This document shows positions 35,125-43,997 of a DNA stretch of 64,000 nucleotides, piece after piece. The notes under the pieces were generated by a model, which searched no databases, was not told the DNA's origin, and worked only from the letters and a program-made list of their open reading frames with translations. A program made the position numbers and the translations under genes. This DNA is from Arenibacter algicola (GTDB lineage: Bacteria; Bacteroidota; Bacteroidia; Flavobacteriales; Flavobacteriaceae): the NCBI RefSeq assembly GCF_018860365.1, contig NZ_JAHKPO010000007.1:186001-250000 (forward strand), read 5' to 3'. Every line of letters starts with the position of its first letter. The stretch's first letter is position 1.

Positions 35125-35356
35125 TATTTTTATTATGGTTTTTTTACTGATTATTTGCTCCAACAAAAGGAGAAACAATCCCTAATGAAAAACGATATAA
35201 GGACTGTTTCGTCCATAAAAATAGATGTTTCCAAGTAAAATATAAAATTTAGGTGAGGTTTTTACTTTAATAGTTGTAACCAGATCCAATATCACGCTAG
35301 TGCGACATGGACGATTGACATGTGCCATTGCCAATTGACCAAAATATAATTGATTA

Positions 35357-37366
35357 TTAAAACAATCTTTCCAACAATTCGGCTTCTACCAAATTGGGCA
35401 AGGTTACCTTTAATTCCGGAGTACGTGCCATTTCCCGTTTTATGGCAAATATCGCTTCCTTGTTTCTGGCCCAACTTCTTCTGGATATCCCATTGTTTAC
35501 ATCATAAAAGAGCATGTTTTTTAAGCGCCTCGCGGCCTCGTCCGAACCATCCAGGACCAAACCGAAACCACCATTGATGACCTCGCCCCAACCTACACCA
35601 CCTCCGTTGTGGATGGATACCCAAGTAGCGCCCCTAAAACTATCGCCAATAACATTTTGGATTGCCATATCTGCGGTAAACCTACTTCCGTCATAAATAT
35701 TGCTGGTTTCCCTAAAGGGCGAATCGGTACCCCCCACGTCATGGTGGTCCCGTCCCAAAACAATGGGTGCACTGATTTTTCCAGAGTTTATAGCAGTGTT
35801 GAAGGCCATGGCAATTTTAGCCCTTCCCTCTGCATCTGCATATAAGATGCGGGCCTGAGACCCTACTACCAATTTATTGGATGAAGCTTCCCGGATCCAT
35901 TTTATATTGTCCTGTATTTGCTGTTGGATCTCGGAGGGTGCATTAGTCCTAATTTCTTCCAAAGTTTGCAATGCAAGATCATCGGTTTTTTGTAAATCCT
36001 TAGGGTCTCCAGAAGTACACACCCATCTAAAGGGTCCAAAGCCGTAATCGAAACACAAGGGGCCTAAAATATCCTGTACATAGGAAGGATATCTAAAGTT
36101 GATACCATTACTCGCCATGATATCTGCCCCAGCCCTGGATGCTTCCAATAAAAAAGCATTGCCGTAATCAAAAAAATAGGTGCCCTTGGCCGTATGCTTG
36201 TTAATGGCCGATACCTGTCTTCTTAATGAAGCTTGAACCCTTTGTTTAAATTCTTCGGGTTTGGTTCTCATAAGAAGGTTGGATTCTTCAAAAGTTAGGC
36301 CGGCGGGATAATACCCCCCTGACCATGGATTGTGAAGGGAGGTCTGGTCGGATCCCAAATGAATGAATATGTTTTCCTGGTCAAACCTTTCCCATACGTC
36401 AACAATGTTGCCGATGTAGGCCAAGGAAACTACCTCCTCTTTTTGAATGGCCAGTCTGGTTCGTTTTACCAATTGATCCAGGTCTTCCAAAAGCTCATCT
36501 ACCCAAGCTTGCTGGTATCTTTTTTGTGCAGCATCTTTATTTACCTCAGCACATATGGTAATGCAGCCGGCAATATTTCCGGCCTTGGGCTGGGCTCCGC
36601 TCATTCCCCCTAAACCGGAGGTGAGAAATATTTTTCCTTTGGCCGATTTTCCTTTTTGTAAGACCTTTCTAAAGGCGTTCAGGACGGTAATGGTAGTGCC
36701 ATGAACTATTCCTTGTGGCCCAATATACATATAGGATCCGGCCGTCATTTGTCCGTATTGGGTAACTCCAAGGGCATTATACTTCTCCCAGTCATCCTGT
36801 TTGGAGTAGTTGGGGATCATCATCCCGTTAGTTACAACCACTCTAGGGGCTTCTTGGGATGAGGGGAATAGCCCCATGGGATGCCCGGAATAAATGTGCA
36901 GGGTTTGTTCGTTGGTCATATTCGCCAAGTACTGCATGGTTAAAAGATATTGGGCCCAATTCTGAAAAACGGCACCGTTGCCTCCATAGGTTATTAGTTC
37001 TTCGGGATGTTGTGCTACCTTGGGATCCAAATTGTTTTGGATCATTAGCATAATACTGGCGGCTTCTACGGTTTTTGCAGGATATTGATCAATTGGCCGT
37101 GCAAATAGAGGATAATCGGGCTTAAAACGATACATATATATTCTGCCCAGGGTATTCAATTCTTGGGCAAATTCTTTTCCAAGGATTTCGTGCCAATCCG
37201 AAGGAAAATAGCGCAAGGCATTGCGTATGGCCAATTTCTTCTCCTCCAGGGTTAGGATATCCTTACGTTTGGGGGCGTTATTGGTATTCTTGGGATAGAC
37301 TTTTGTTTGGGGCATTACCTTTGGTATGCCTTGGAGTATTTGGTCTTTAAAATTCTCGTCCGTCAT
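35357..37366 (-). CDS. hutU: Urocanate hydratase
   Basis: A 669-residue urocanase, the long form usual in Bacteroidota (many bacterial enzymes are about 555). It adds water to urocanate to form imidazolonepropionate, using tightly bound NAD as electrophile. Family blocks include LITYGGNGAVFQNWAQY, MYSGHPMGLFPS-type sequence, GSYMYIGPQGIVHGTTIT, LTSGLGGMSGAQPKA, GSDQTSLHNPWSGGYYPAG and GRDHHDVGGTDSPFRET, with SIHNGGGVGWGEVINGGFG near the C-terminus. hutI follows upstream with an 18-bp gap, so hutH-hutI-hutU form one transcript. Confidence 0.97.
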   Translation of the reverse strand: MTDENFKDQILQGIPKVMPQTKVYPKNTNNAPKRKDILTLEEKKLAIRNALRYFPSDWHEILGKEFAQELNTLGRIYMYRFKPDYPLFARPIDQYPAKTVEAASIMLMIQNNLDPKVAQHPEELITYGGNGAVFQNWAQYLLTMQYLANMTNEQTLHIYSGHPMGLFPSSQEAPRVVVTNGMMIPNYSKQDDWEKYNALGVTQYGQMTAGSYMYIGPQGIVHGTTITVLNAFRKVLQKGKSAKGKIFLTSGLGGMSGAQPKAGNIAGCITICAEVNKDAAQKRYQQAWVDELLEDLDQLVKRTRLAIQKEEVVSLAYIGNIVDVWERFDQENIFIHLGSDQTSLHNPWSGGYYPAGLTFEESNLLMRTKPEEFKQRVQASLRRQVSAINKHTAKGTYFFDYGNAFLLEASRAGADIMASNGINFRYPSYVQDILGPLCFDYGFGPFRWVCTSGDPKDLQKTDDLALQTLEEIRTNAPSEIQQQIQDNIKWIREASSNKLVVGSQARILYADAEGRAKIAMAFNTAINSGKISAPIVLGRDHHDVGGTDSPFRETSNIYDGSRFTADMAIQNVIGDSFRGATWVSIHNGGGVGWGEVINGGFGLVLDGSDEAARRLKNMLFYDVNNGISRRSWARNKEAIFAIKREMARTPELKVTLPNLVEAELLERLF

Positions 37367-37384
37367 CGTTCGCGTCTTTTTTGA

Positions 37385-38632
37385 TTATATATCCATTACC
37401 AATTTTCCTTTTTTGCAGACAAGGGAGGGGGGCATCATACCTTGCTGGTAAAGAATTTCTTTGTAATCCTTGGTTGGAAATGCAATAAGATCTGCTAATA
37501 ATCCAGTTTGTAGTATACCGCGATCCTTTAAGTTCAAAGCCGCAGCTGCCCTAAAAGTAATCCCGGACAATACCTCGGTATTGGTGAGTTTTTCAAAGGA
37601 GCCGAGCACGGCTGCCTGAACCAACAAATTACCCATTGGGGCGGAACCTGGGTTCCAATCACTGGCGATGGCCAAGGCTGCTCCGGCATCCAACAATCGG
37701 CGGGCAGGGGCATAGTTGCAGCCCAATCCCATAGAGGCGCCCGGCAAGGCGGTGGCCACTACATTGCTTTTGGCCAAAAGCTGAATTTCTTTTTCTGAAC
37801 TGGCTTCCAGATGATCGGCACTTACTGCCTTATATTTAACCGCCACCCCACTGCCTCCGGTTGAGAATTGGTCGGCGTGTACGGTGATATCGAATCCCAT
37901 GGCCTTGGCCTTGTCAAAATATGCTGCAATTGAAGCGGGAGAAAACGCCCCTTCTTCCACAAAGGCATCTATCCTATTGGTTAACTGTTCCTTTTTTAGA
38001 ATTGGAAATAGTGAAGTGCTTATTTCCAAAAGATACTCGGCTGGACCCCCCTTGAAATCTTTTGGCACCATATGTGCCGCCAAACAGGTCGGAATCAGGT
38101 GGGACTGGCATTGTTCTTTGGCCAATGCAATGGCCCTTAACATTTTTAGTTCCTCCTGTACCGAAAGTCCGTAGCCGCTTTTCACTTCTATGGTAGTCAC
38201 TCCATGGGTCAAATGTCTGTCCGCCCTTGTTTTTATACCCTCTATAAGGGAGGAAATTGTGGCTTTTCTTGTCTCGGTAACGGTATCCCAGATTCCACCG
38301 CCAGCTTTGGCAATCTCTAGATAGGTATTGCCGGAATTGCGGAGGGCATAGTCCTTGGCCCGGCTTCCTCCAAAGCAAATATGGGTATGGGCATCTATTA
38401 AGCCGGGAAGGCATACCATATTGGTTTTAATATGGATGTTTTCAGCATTTAGTCCATTTGCTTCCGCCTGAATTTGGGGATAAGTTCCTATGGCGTGAAT
38501 TTTTTCATCTACCATAATAATACCCCCATTTTCCAAAATTGGCAATTGCTCGTCCGATAGGGCTCCTTTTAGCGGTAAACCTGCCATGGTCAAGATTTGT
38601 TTAAAGGGGCCTATAAGGGTATATTTTTTCAT
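37385..38632 (-). CDS. hutI: Imidazolonepropionase
   Basis: A 415-residue amidohydrolase that opens imidazolonepropionate to N-formimidoyl-L-glutamate. Metal ligands are in LPGLIDAHTHICFGGSR (His-x-His), the HLIPTCLAAHMVPKDF region and DITVHADQFSTGG; VATALPGASMGLGCNYAPARRLLDAG and AIASDWNPGSAPMGNL (Asp) close the site. It lies between hutU and hutH with gaps of 18 and 52 bp. Confidence 0.96.
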   Translation of the reverse strand: MKKYTLIGPFKQILTMAGLPLKGALSDEQLPILENGGIIMVDEKIHAIGTYPQIQAEANGLNAENIHIKTNMVCLPGLIDAHTHICFGGSRAKDYALRNSGNTYLEIAKAGGGIWDTVTETRKATISSLIEGIKTRADRHLTHGVTTIEVKSGYGLSVQEELKMLRAIALAKEQCQSHLIPTCLAAHMVPKDFKGGPAEYLLEISTSLFPILKKEQLTNRIDAFVEEGAFSPASIAAYFDKAKAMGFDITVHADQFSTGGSGVAVKYKAVSADHLEASSEKEIQLLAKSNVVATALPGASMGLGCNYAPARRLLDAGAALAIASDWNPGSAPMGNLLVQAAVLGSFEKLTNTEVLSGITFRAAAALNLKDRGILQTGLLADLIAFPTKDYKEILYQQGMMPPSLVCKKGKLVMDI

Positions 38633-38684
38633 GTTTGTCTAAGGTCTATAGTATGCAGATTGTTGTTGATGGGTTCGCTGTAGT

Positions 38685-40265
38685 TTAATATTTTTCAAAT
38701 TCCTCTTCGAATGGACTTTCCATTTTTAGATTGTGGCGTTTCATTGTTTTTTCTACCGAAAGTATTATGGTGCGGTCCTTGATCATTTCGATTCCTTTTT
38801 CAATATCATCGGAAAACACCCTGTCTTTATCCGCAAAGGCCACTTTTTTGCGAATAGTTTTGTGGACTTCATCCAACAATACTCCGGATTTCATAGGCTT
38901 TCTAAATTCAAAAGCCTGAGCTGCGGTGAGGAGTTCAATGGCCAATATTTTCTCTACATTTTCCAATACCTGAAGGGCCTTTCTGCCGCTGATGGATCCC
39001 ATGCTTACATGGTCTTCCTGGCCTAGGGAAGTAGGGATGCTATCCGCACTGGCAGGGAAACACAAGCCTTTATTTTCACTGGCCAAAGCCGCAGTAGTGT
39101 ATTGAAGAATCATATAGCCCGAATTGATTCCGGTATCTTTCATCAACAATTTGGGCACCCCGGGACTGTTGCCTTCCAGGGCCAAATAAATACGGCGGTC
39201 CGAGATGTTTCCAAGCTCTGAAGCGGCCAAGCATGCGTAGTCCAGCGCCATTGCCAATGGTTGTCCATGAAAATTGCCCCCACTAATCGTTAATTCCTCA
39301 TTAATAATGATAGGGTTGTCCGTGACCGAGTTCAATTCTATCTCCAACAATTCCTTCAAATGCAACCAGGCGTTTCTGGAGGCCCCGTGTACTTGGGGAA
39401 TACATCTTAGGGAATAGGGGTCCTGTACCCGTTCACAATCTATGTGGTCCTGCATAATTTCTGAATCTTCCAATAGGAAACGGATTCTTGAAGCTACATG
39501 GCCATTGCCTTTAAAGGGCCGTAGTTTGTGCAACTCATTATAAAATGGTTTTACACTACCCTGTAATCCTTCAATCATCATGGCCCCAATAATGTCGGCA
39601 TGGGTAAGGCAAGCGTGCATTTTGTCTATGGCCATTACGGCATGGGCAGCAATAAATTGGGTGCCGTTAATTAGGGCCAGGCCTTCTTTTGGACCTAATT
39701 CCAAGGGTTCAAGGCCATAAATTCTATGAAGTTGATCTGTGGAGATCAATTTTCTTATATACCTGACTCTTCCCAATCCTATTAGCGGTAAAAATAAATG
39801 GGATAAGGGAGCAAGGTCACCGGAAGCTCCTACTGAACCTTGGGAGGGTACTATTGGAATAGCATCATTGTCTATGTGCCATATTATTCGGTCCAGGGTG
39901 GCTTCTGCAATGCCGGAAAAACCTTTGGCAAGGGAATGGGCCTTTAGCACGAGCATTAATTTGGCCATTTCGGTTGCGATAGGCTGTCCAATCCCTACAC
40001 TATGGCTTTGAAGTATATTGTTTTGTAATATTTTGGTTTCGGATTTGGAAATCTTGGTGGTACACAAGGGGCCAAATCCGGTATTGATTCCGTAAACAGG
40101 TTTGCCCATTTCCACAATACGTGCCACGACTTCATAACTGGCCCGAATTTTTTTTCTTGCTTTTTCTGAGATTTGTCCTTGGATCGTTCCCCTAGTAAGG
40201 CCTAGGGCTAGACCTGCCGTTAAATGATCTTCCCCGAAAAAAAAGATTTTTTTTGAAGTAGTCAT
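38685..40265 (-). CDS. hutH: Histidine ammonia-lyase
   Basis: A 526-residue ammonia-lyase that deaminates L-histidine to urocanate. The MIO-forming triad Ala-Ser-Gly is at 147-149 within SQGSVGASGDLAPLSHL. Other family blocks are VYGINTGFGPLCTTKI, LINGTQFIAAHAVMA, DPYSLRCIPQVHGASRNAW, SVTDNPI and SGGNFHGQPLAMALDY. The frame extends to a TTG at 40283; ATG 40265 gives the better N-terminus. It is the first gene of the minus-strand hut operon and divergent from a LysR gene, with a dyad in the shared promoter region. Confidence 0.96.
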   Translation of the reverse strand: MTTSKKIFFFGEDHLTAGLALGLTRGTIQGQISEKARKKIRASYEVVARIVEMGKPVYGINTGFGPLCTTKISKSETKILQNNILQSHSVGIGQPIATEMAKLMLVLKAHSLAKGFSGIAEATLDRIIWHIDNDAIPIVPSQGSVGASGDLAPLSHLFLPLIGLGRVRYIRKLISTDQLHRIYGLEPLELGPKEGLALINGTQFIAAHAVMAIDKMHACLTHADIIGAMMIEGLQGSVKPFYNELHKLRPFKGNGHVASRIRFLLEDSEIMQDHIDCERVQDPYSLRCIPQVHGASRNAWLHLKELLEIELNSVTDNPIIINEELTISGGNFHGQPLAMALDYACLAASELGNISDRRIYLALEGNSPGVPKLLMKDTGINSGYMILQYTTAALASENKGLCFPASADSIPTSLGQEDHVSMGSISGRKALQVLENVEKILAIELLTAAQAFEFRKPMKSGVLLDEVHKTIRKKVAFADKDRVFSDDIEKGIEMIKDRTIILSVEKTMKRHNLKMESPFEEEFEKY

Positions 40266-40294
40266 AGGATTATTTTTTATCAATATAAATTTAT

Positions 40295-40313
40295 TGATTA
40301 TGTTTGATAATCA
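40295..40313. promoter_or_regulatory. LysR-type dyad between hutH and the LysR gene
   Basis: TGATTAT and ATAATCA are perfect 7-bp arms around GTTTG. Size and position match LysR-family binding sites (T-N11-A within a dyad), 30 bp from each gene start. Regulation of hutH by the LysR protein is inferred. Confidence 0.6.
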
Positions 40314-40344
40314 CCAATACTATTAATATACACACTTAATAACC

Positions 40345-41238
40345 ATGGGTTATCAATTAGAGCTCAGACATTTCAATTATTTCTTGGCAGTGGCCGAAGA
40401 ATTGCATTATAGAAAAGCTGCGGAAAAGCTTTGTATTTCACAACCGGGCTTGAGTAGACAGATTAAGCAAATGGAAGAGATTTTGGAGGTGAAGCTTTTT
40501 GTTCGGACCAAGAAGAAGGTAAGCCTTACGGCTGCGGGGGAATATCTCAAAAGTGAAATAGAGTTTATCCTGAACCATTTGGAAGTTACCAAAAAGCAGT
40601 TGAGGCATATTAGGGATGGTAATTTTGGGGAGGTTCGGATAGGATTTTTGGGCTCGGCCATGCAAGAAGTGATACCCAATCTCCTAATTAAGTTAAAGGA
40701 TAAATTTCCTGGAATCCAGACCAATTTGGAGGAATTGTCCAACAATGCACAGGTCAATGCCATTTTAAAGGATAAATTGGATATGGGGTTTGTACGCACG
40801 GCCAGAGTACCTGAAGGACTGAATATTCAACCGGTCTATACCGACACTTTTTCTGTTGTCTTACCGGAATTATATCCGTTATTGACTAGGGAATTTACGG
40901 ATGTAGGGCAATTGGCGGCAGAGAATTTTATTTTGTTCGCCCAAGATTATAGTCCGTTGTACTTTGATACAGTTATGAGCATTTGTGAGGATGCCGGTTT
41001 TACCCCCAAGGTTTCCCATAAATCGGTACATGCCCAGACCATTTTTAAGCTGGTGGAGAATAAATTGGGGATAGCCATAATACCCACTTCCTTACAGTAC
41101 GGGTTTCAGATGAAGGTGAAATTTATTGAGCTTAAGAATATTCCACAAAGGGCAGTGCTTTCAGTGTGTTGGAAGGAGGATAACAGGAACCCTGCCTTGC
41201 GACATTGTATTAATTTGTTGTTGAAGCAATCAGAATAA
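40345..41238 (+). CDS. LysR-family transcriptional regulator, probably of hut genes
   Basis: A 297-residue LysR protein. The N-terminal helix-turn-helix is ELRHFNYFLAVAEELHYRKAAEKLCISQPGLSRQIKQMEEIL (seen as residues 6-47), followed by a two-lobed effector domain with GEVRIGFLGSAMQEVIPNLL, DKLDMGFVRTARVPEGL and NKLGIAIIPTSLQYG. It is divergent from hutH with an 80-bp intergenic dyad, the usual layout for control of the adjacent operon; urocanate or histidine would be a reasonable effector but that is inference. Confidence 0.9.
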   Translation: MGYQLELRHFNYFLAVAEELHYRKAAEKLCISQPGLSRQIKQMEEILEVKLFVRTKKKVSLTAAGEYLKSEIEFILNHLEVTKKQLRHIRDGNFGEVRIGFLGSAMQEVIPNLLIKLKDKFPGIQTNLEELSNNAQVNAILKDKLDMGFVRTARVPEGLNIQPVYTDTFSVVLPELYPLLTREFTDVGQLAAENFILFAQDYSPLYFDTVMSICEDAGFTPKVSHKSVHAQTIFKLVENKLGIAIIPTSLQYGFQMKVKFIELKNIPQRAVLSVCWKEDNRNPALRHCINLLLKQSE

Positions 41239-41281
41239 GTGATTTAAAAACTTTAGCTTGTAATATTTAAATTGAGAGATT

Positions 41282-41833
41282 ATGATTTTTGATATAATTA
41301 AGAGGCGTAGGTCTGTTTTTCCTGCCCAATATAATGATAAACCCATAAGTAAGGAGAACATTGAAAAGGTGTTGGAGGCCGCCAACTTTGCGCCAACCCA
41401 TAAGAAAACGGAACCTTGGCGTTTTAAAGTACTACAGGGAGAGACAAAGGAAAAGTTGGGTTTGTTTCTGTCTTTGAAGTATATGGAAACCGACCCCAAG
41501 CCAAAGCAGTTCAAGGTAGAAAAGTTGATACAAAATCCAAAAAATGCTGCGGTTGTAATAGCCATTTGTATGCAACGCGACCCCCTAGAAAGTTTGCCCG
41601 AATGGGAAGAGGTGGCTGCAACGGCCATGGCAGTTCAAAATATGTGGCTTTGTTGTACCGAGATGGGTATAGGTAGCTATTGGAGCTCTCCCGGCCTGAT
41701 TAAATATATGGACGACTTTTTTGAGCTGAACTCAGGAGAGGTATGCCTAGGATTTTTCTATATGGGCTATTATGACGAAGAAATTCCAGTGGTCAGCAAA
41801 GGCCCGTGGCAGGAAAAAGTTACCTGGATGTAA
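41282..41833 (+). CDS. Nitroreductase family protein
   Basis: A 183-residue FMN-dependent nitroreductase-fold protein of the small YdjA-like type. Flavin-contact motifs are IKRRRSVFPAQY at the N-terminus, AANFAPTHKKTEPWRF, AVQNMWLCCTEMGIGSYWSS and the C-terminal FFYMGYYDEE. It probably dimerises and reduces a quinone, enone or nitro compound with NAD(P)H. It starts 43 bp after the LysR gene, and converges with the DUF456 gene 10 bp away. Confidence 0.88.
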   Translation: MIFDIIKRRRSVFPAQYNDKPISKENIEKVLEAANFAPTHKKTEPWRFKVLQGETKEKLGLFLSLKYMETDPKPKQFKVEKLIQNPKNAAVVIAICMQRDPLESLPEWEEVAATAMAVQNMWLCCTEMGIGSYWSSPGLIKYMDDFFELNSGEVCLGFFYMGYYDEEIPVVSKGPWQEKVTWM

Positions 41834-41842
41834 TAATCCCGG

Positions 41843-42358
41843 TTAATTAAAAAAGGGAAATAAGTCCGATTTATATTCCCAAGCTTTATATATAAATAGG
41901 CCTAAATAGATTATGGTGACCATAAATTTCAGGAAGGTACCGGTTAAAAAGCCTAAAAAAGAACCAAAGGCGGCCTTTAGGGCCGTTTTTTGATCGGCTT
42001 TGTTGATTAGTTCCCCAGCCAAAGCCCCCAAAAAAGGCCAGATTATTATTCCAAAAAATCCAAGAACAGGAAATATTAAGGCTATTAAAAGTCCAATGGT
42101 AGTTCCTATCATACCCCATTTGCTTCCCCCGAATTTCTTGGTTCCCCAAACAGGAATAATATAATCCAAGGCAAAAACCATTACTGCAATTGCCAAGGTG
42201 AGACCCAGGAAGGTCCAGTCATCGGGAATGGCTTTGGTAAGATAGAGGAGCAGCAGGCCTACCCAACTAATGGGTGTTCCTGGTAATACCGGTAGAAAAC
42301 TTCCCAATACGCCAACGAACATTAAAATGAACCCGATAATCAACAATGCAATATCCAT
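41843..42358 (-). CDS. DUF456 family membrane protein
   Basis: A 171-residue hydrophobic protein with about five helices and two glycine-rich repeats (LGSFLPVLPGTPISWVGLLLLY; VLGFFGIIIWPFLGALAGELI; FGSFLGFLTGTFLKFMVTIIYLG). This pattern matches DUF456, a widespread family with no established function. It is monocistronic, next to the repeat-rich stretch. Confidence 0.85.
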   Translation of the reverse strand: MDIALLIIGFILMFVGVLGSFLPVLPGTPISWVGLLLLYLTKAIPDDWTFLGLTLAIAVMVFALDYIIPVWGTKKFGGSKWGMIGTTIGLLIALIFPVLGFFGIIIWPFLGALAGELINKADQKTALKAAFGSFLGFLTGTFLKFMVTIIYLGLFIYKAWEYKSDLFPFFN

Positions 42359-42485
42359 AGGAATCTTTTGAACGCTTAGTTTGACGAAGATAGGAAGGAT
42401 TTGTTACATGGATGGGGTAATAAAGGAGAAGCCACATAAGCTTGGTTTTGGCCAGTTTATATTTCAAATTTTGGTTGAGCATCTA

Positions 42486-42565
42486 GTGCGATTTCTCACC
42501 TTCGTTCGAAATGACTGGGTAGTCACTTCGACAGAGTCCCTTTTCGGGACGACGAGAAGTCGCAC
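42486..42565. repeat. Compact palindromic repeat, copy A (three-way-junction fold)
   Basis: An 80-bp element that can fold as three stems: GTGCGATTTCTC (42486-42497) with GAGAAGTCGCAC (42554-42565), TCGAAATGACT with AGTCACTTCGA (42506-42531), and GTCCC with GGGAC (42536-42550). Its left and right halves recur separately on both sides of the GIY-YIG gene. This sequence class resembles interspersed repeats common in flavobacterial intergenic DNA. Confidence 0.8.
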
Positions 42566-42650
42566 ATATTGGTTTTGGGTGGGATGCATTTTCGTTATTG
42601 TTGTTAGGAGTGAATTGCAGAACACAATTCAAGTTCAAGTCCAGCTATCA

Positions 42651-42746
42651 GTGCGATTTAGCTCATGACATTTTATTTTAGGGGTATTCGTGAACCTTCG
42701 GTTTCTCCTCCCTGTCGGTCGTTCAAAATGACAGGGGTGGTCATTA
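42651..42746. repeat. Left-half copy of the palindromic repeat, before the GIY-YIG gene
   Basis: It begins GTGCGATTT like copy A, then diverges and picks up again with TTTCTCCTCCCTGTCGGTCG, TTCAAAATGACAGGGGTGGTCA. The right-half arm (AAGTCGCAC) is missing here and appears only after the GIY-YIG gene, at 43174-43182. Confidence 0.65.
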
Positions 42747-42817
42747 TGTTATTATTTGCTTTTCGAATAATTATGAATAATGAACTAAATTTGGGTAACA
42801 CCAATCCGAGTTTTTAA

Positions 42818-43117
42818 TTGTTTTACAATCATTTTGCATATATAACCACAAATGAACATCGTACAACCCTTTATGTAGGAGTGACCAATAATATACAACG
42901 TAGGTTGTCACAGCACTATTTTGATAGCCAAAATGCCAGGAAATCTTTCGCCGGAAAATACAACTGTATTTACTTGGTGTATTACGAAGGTTTTGAATCT
43001 CCAAAAGATGCAATTGCACGTGAAAAGGAAATTAAAAAATGGAGGAGGGAAAAGAAGAACAGCCTCATTTCTACTTTTAATCCTAAGTGGGAAACCTTAA
43101 ACAATCAGATTGTTTAA
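42818..43117 (+). CDS. Solitary GIY-YIG endonuclease domain protein
   Basis: A 99-residue protein consisting of just the GIY-YIG nuclease domain of the UPF0213 type. The first catalytic element is degenerate-looking as AYITTNEHRTTLYVGVTNNIQRRLSQH (Tyr of the second motif and Arg at NNIQRR), followed by AGKYNCIYLVYYEGFESPKDAIAREKEIKKWRREKK with the metal-binding Glu in AREKEIK. The TTG start directly follows an in-frame TAA, so it is the only option near the family's N-terminus. Length is normal. The gene lies between two half-copies of a palindromic repeat. Such genes are multi-copy in Bacteroidota genomes and their role is unknown. Confidence 0.8.
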   Translation: MFYNHFAYITTNEHRTTLYVGVTNNIQRRLSQHYFDSQNARKSFAGKYNCIYLVYYEGFESPKDAIAREKEIKKWRREKKNSLISTFNPKWETLNNQIV

Positions 43118-43134
43118 GGAATTATAGGTCAAGT

Positions 43135-43196
43135 GTAGTCACTTCCACAGAGTCCCATTTTGGGGTCGACGAGAAGTCGCACATAATGGTTTTGGG
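43135..43196. repeat. Right-half copy of the palindromic repeat, after the GIY-YIG gene
   Basis: GTAGTCACTTCCACAGAGTC, then GACGAGAAGTCGCACATAATGG and TTTTGGG, nearly identical to the right half of copy A (42519-42579), starting 18 bp after the GIY-YIG stop. Confidence 0.8.
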
Positions 43197-43249
43197 CGAT
43201 ACTAGTCAGCAGTTTATATATTGGGAACAAATTTTATGTTCAGGTTTAG

Positions 43250-43291
43250 CCGCTAGTGCGATTTCTCCCTAGCGGTCGAAATGACTGGGAG
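43250..43291. repeat. Another left-half copy of the palindromic repeat
   Basis: CTAGTGCGATTTCTCCCTAG then CGGTCGAAATGACTGGGAG repeats the left half of copy A (42484-42520). It carries its own small dyad CCGCTAG/CTAGCGG. Confidence 0.75.
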
Positions 43292-43357
43292 TATTCACTT
43301 TGACATGAGGCAATTTCAGTGATGATCCAAACCTAAGTTGTCAATTGGAAATTATGT

Positions 43358-43819
43358 GCTTTTCCAAGGACTTGGGCTTACAATCCCTTCCGTCTCCTCG
43401 GCTGCTAGCCGAGAATCCACCTTGTCCTCCCGCGGAAAACGCGGGACAGGCTTATCCAAGGGAAGGAGCTTACGATGATTATACTTATGGTTTTATGTTA
43501 CACAATGAAATGCTTAGAAAATGCTCCTTCCCCTAATCAGGGGAAGGTGGCTTCGACAAAGGAGAAGGCGGGAATCTATGCCCTACCTATATTCTATCAG
43601 GACTATTGGCTTTTCCAAGGACTTGGGCTTACAATCCCTTCCGTCTCCTCGGCTGCTAGCCGAGAATCCACCTTGTCCTCCCGCGGAAAACGCGGGACAG
43701 GTTTTGTCCAAGGGAAGGAGCTTACAATGATTATACTTATGGTTTTATGTCACACAATGAAATGCTTAAAAAATGCTCCTTCCCCTAATCAGGGGAAGGT
43801 GGCTTCGACAAAGGAGAAG
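43358..43819. repeat. Two tandem near-identical 210-bp hairpin-rich repeats
   Basis: Copy 1 is 43358-43567 and copy 2 is 43609-43819, separated by a 41-bp linker. They differ by a few substitutions and one indel. Each contains three hairpins: CTCGGCTGCTAGCCGAG, CCCGCG-GAAAA-CGCGGG, and CCTTCCCCT-AATC-AGGGGAAGG. ORFs through them are low-complexity and not credible. The same CTTCCCC...GGGGAAGGTGGC hairpin recurs at 60.85, 62.06 and 62.57 kb. The stretch 43820-43997 holds a further short repeat (CACGCTCG, GACGCTCG) but no gene. Confidence 0.85.
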
Positions 43820-43997
43820 CCGGAAGGGGTGAGAAACGCAGACCATTCCGTGTAATGAAGAGAATGCTTCGTCGCCATACCTCGTCGCAGGCGCAAGAGT
43901 CACGCTCGTGCCTACTTAGAATTCAGATTAAAAAAAATCCAGTAAGAGCTTGACGCTCGCAATTGCTTTTAAGATACAATAGCTTCAAAATAATTTT

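Noticed and set aside
43475-43855. 126-codon plus-strand ORF across the tandem 210-bp repeats
   Set aside because: It is a translation of the two repeat copies, with the same peptide appearing twice and hairpin-derived sequence; no start signal and no protein-like composition.
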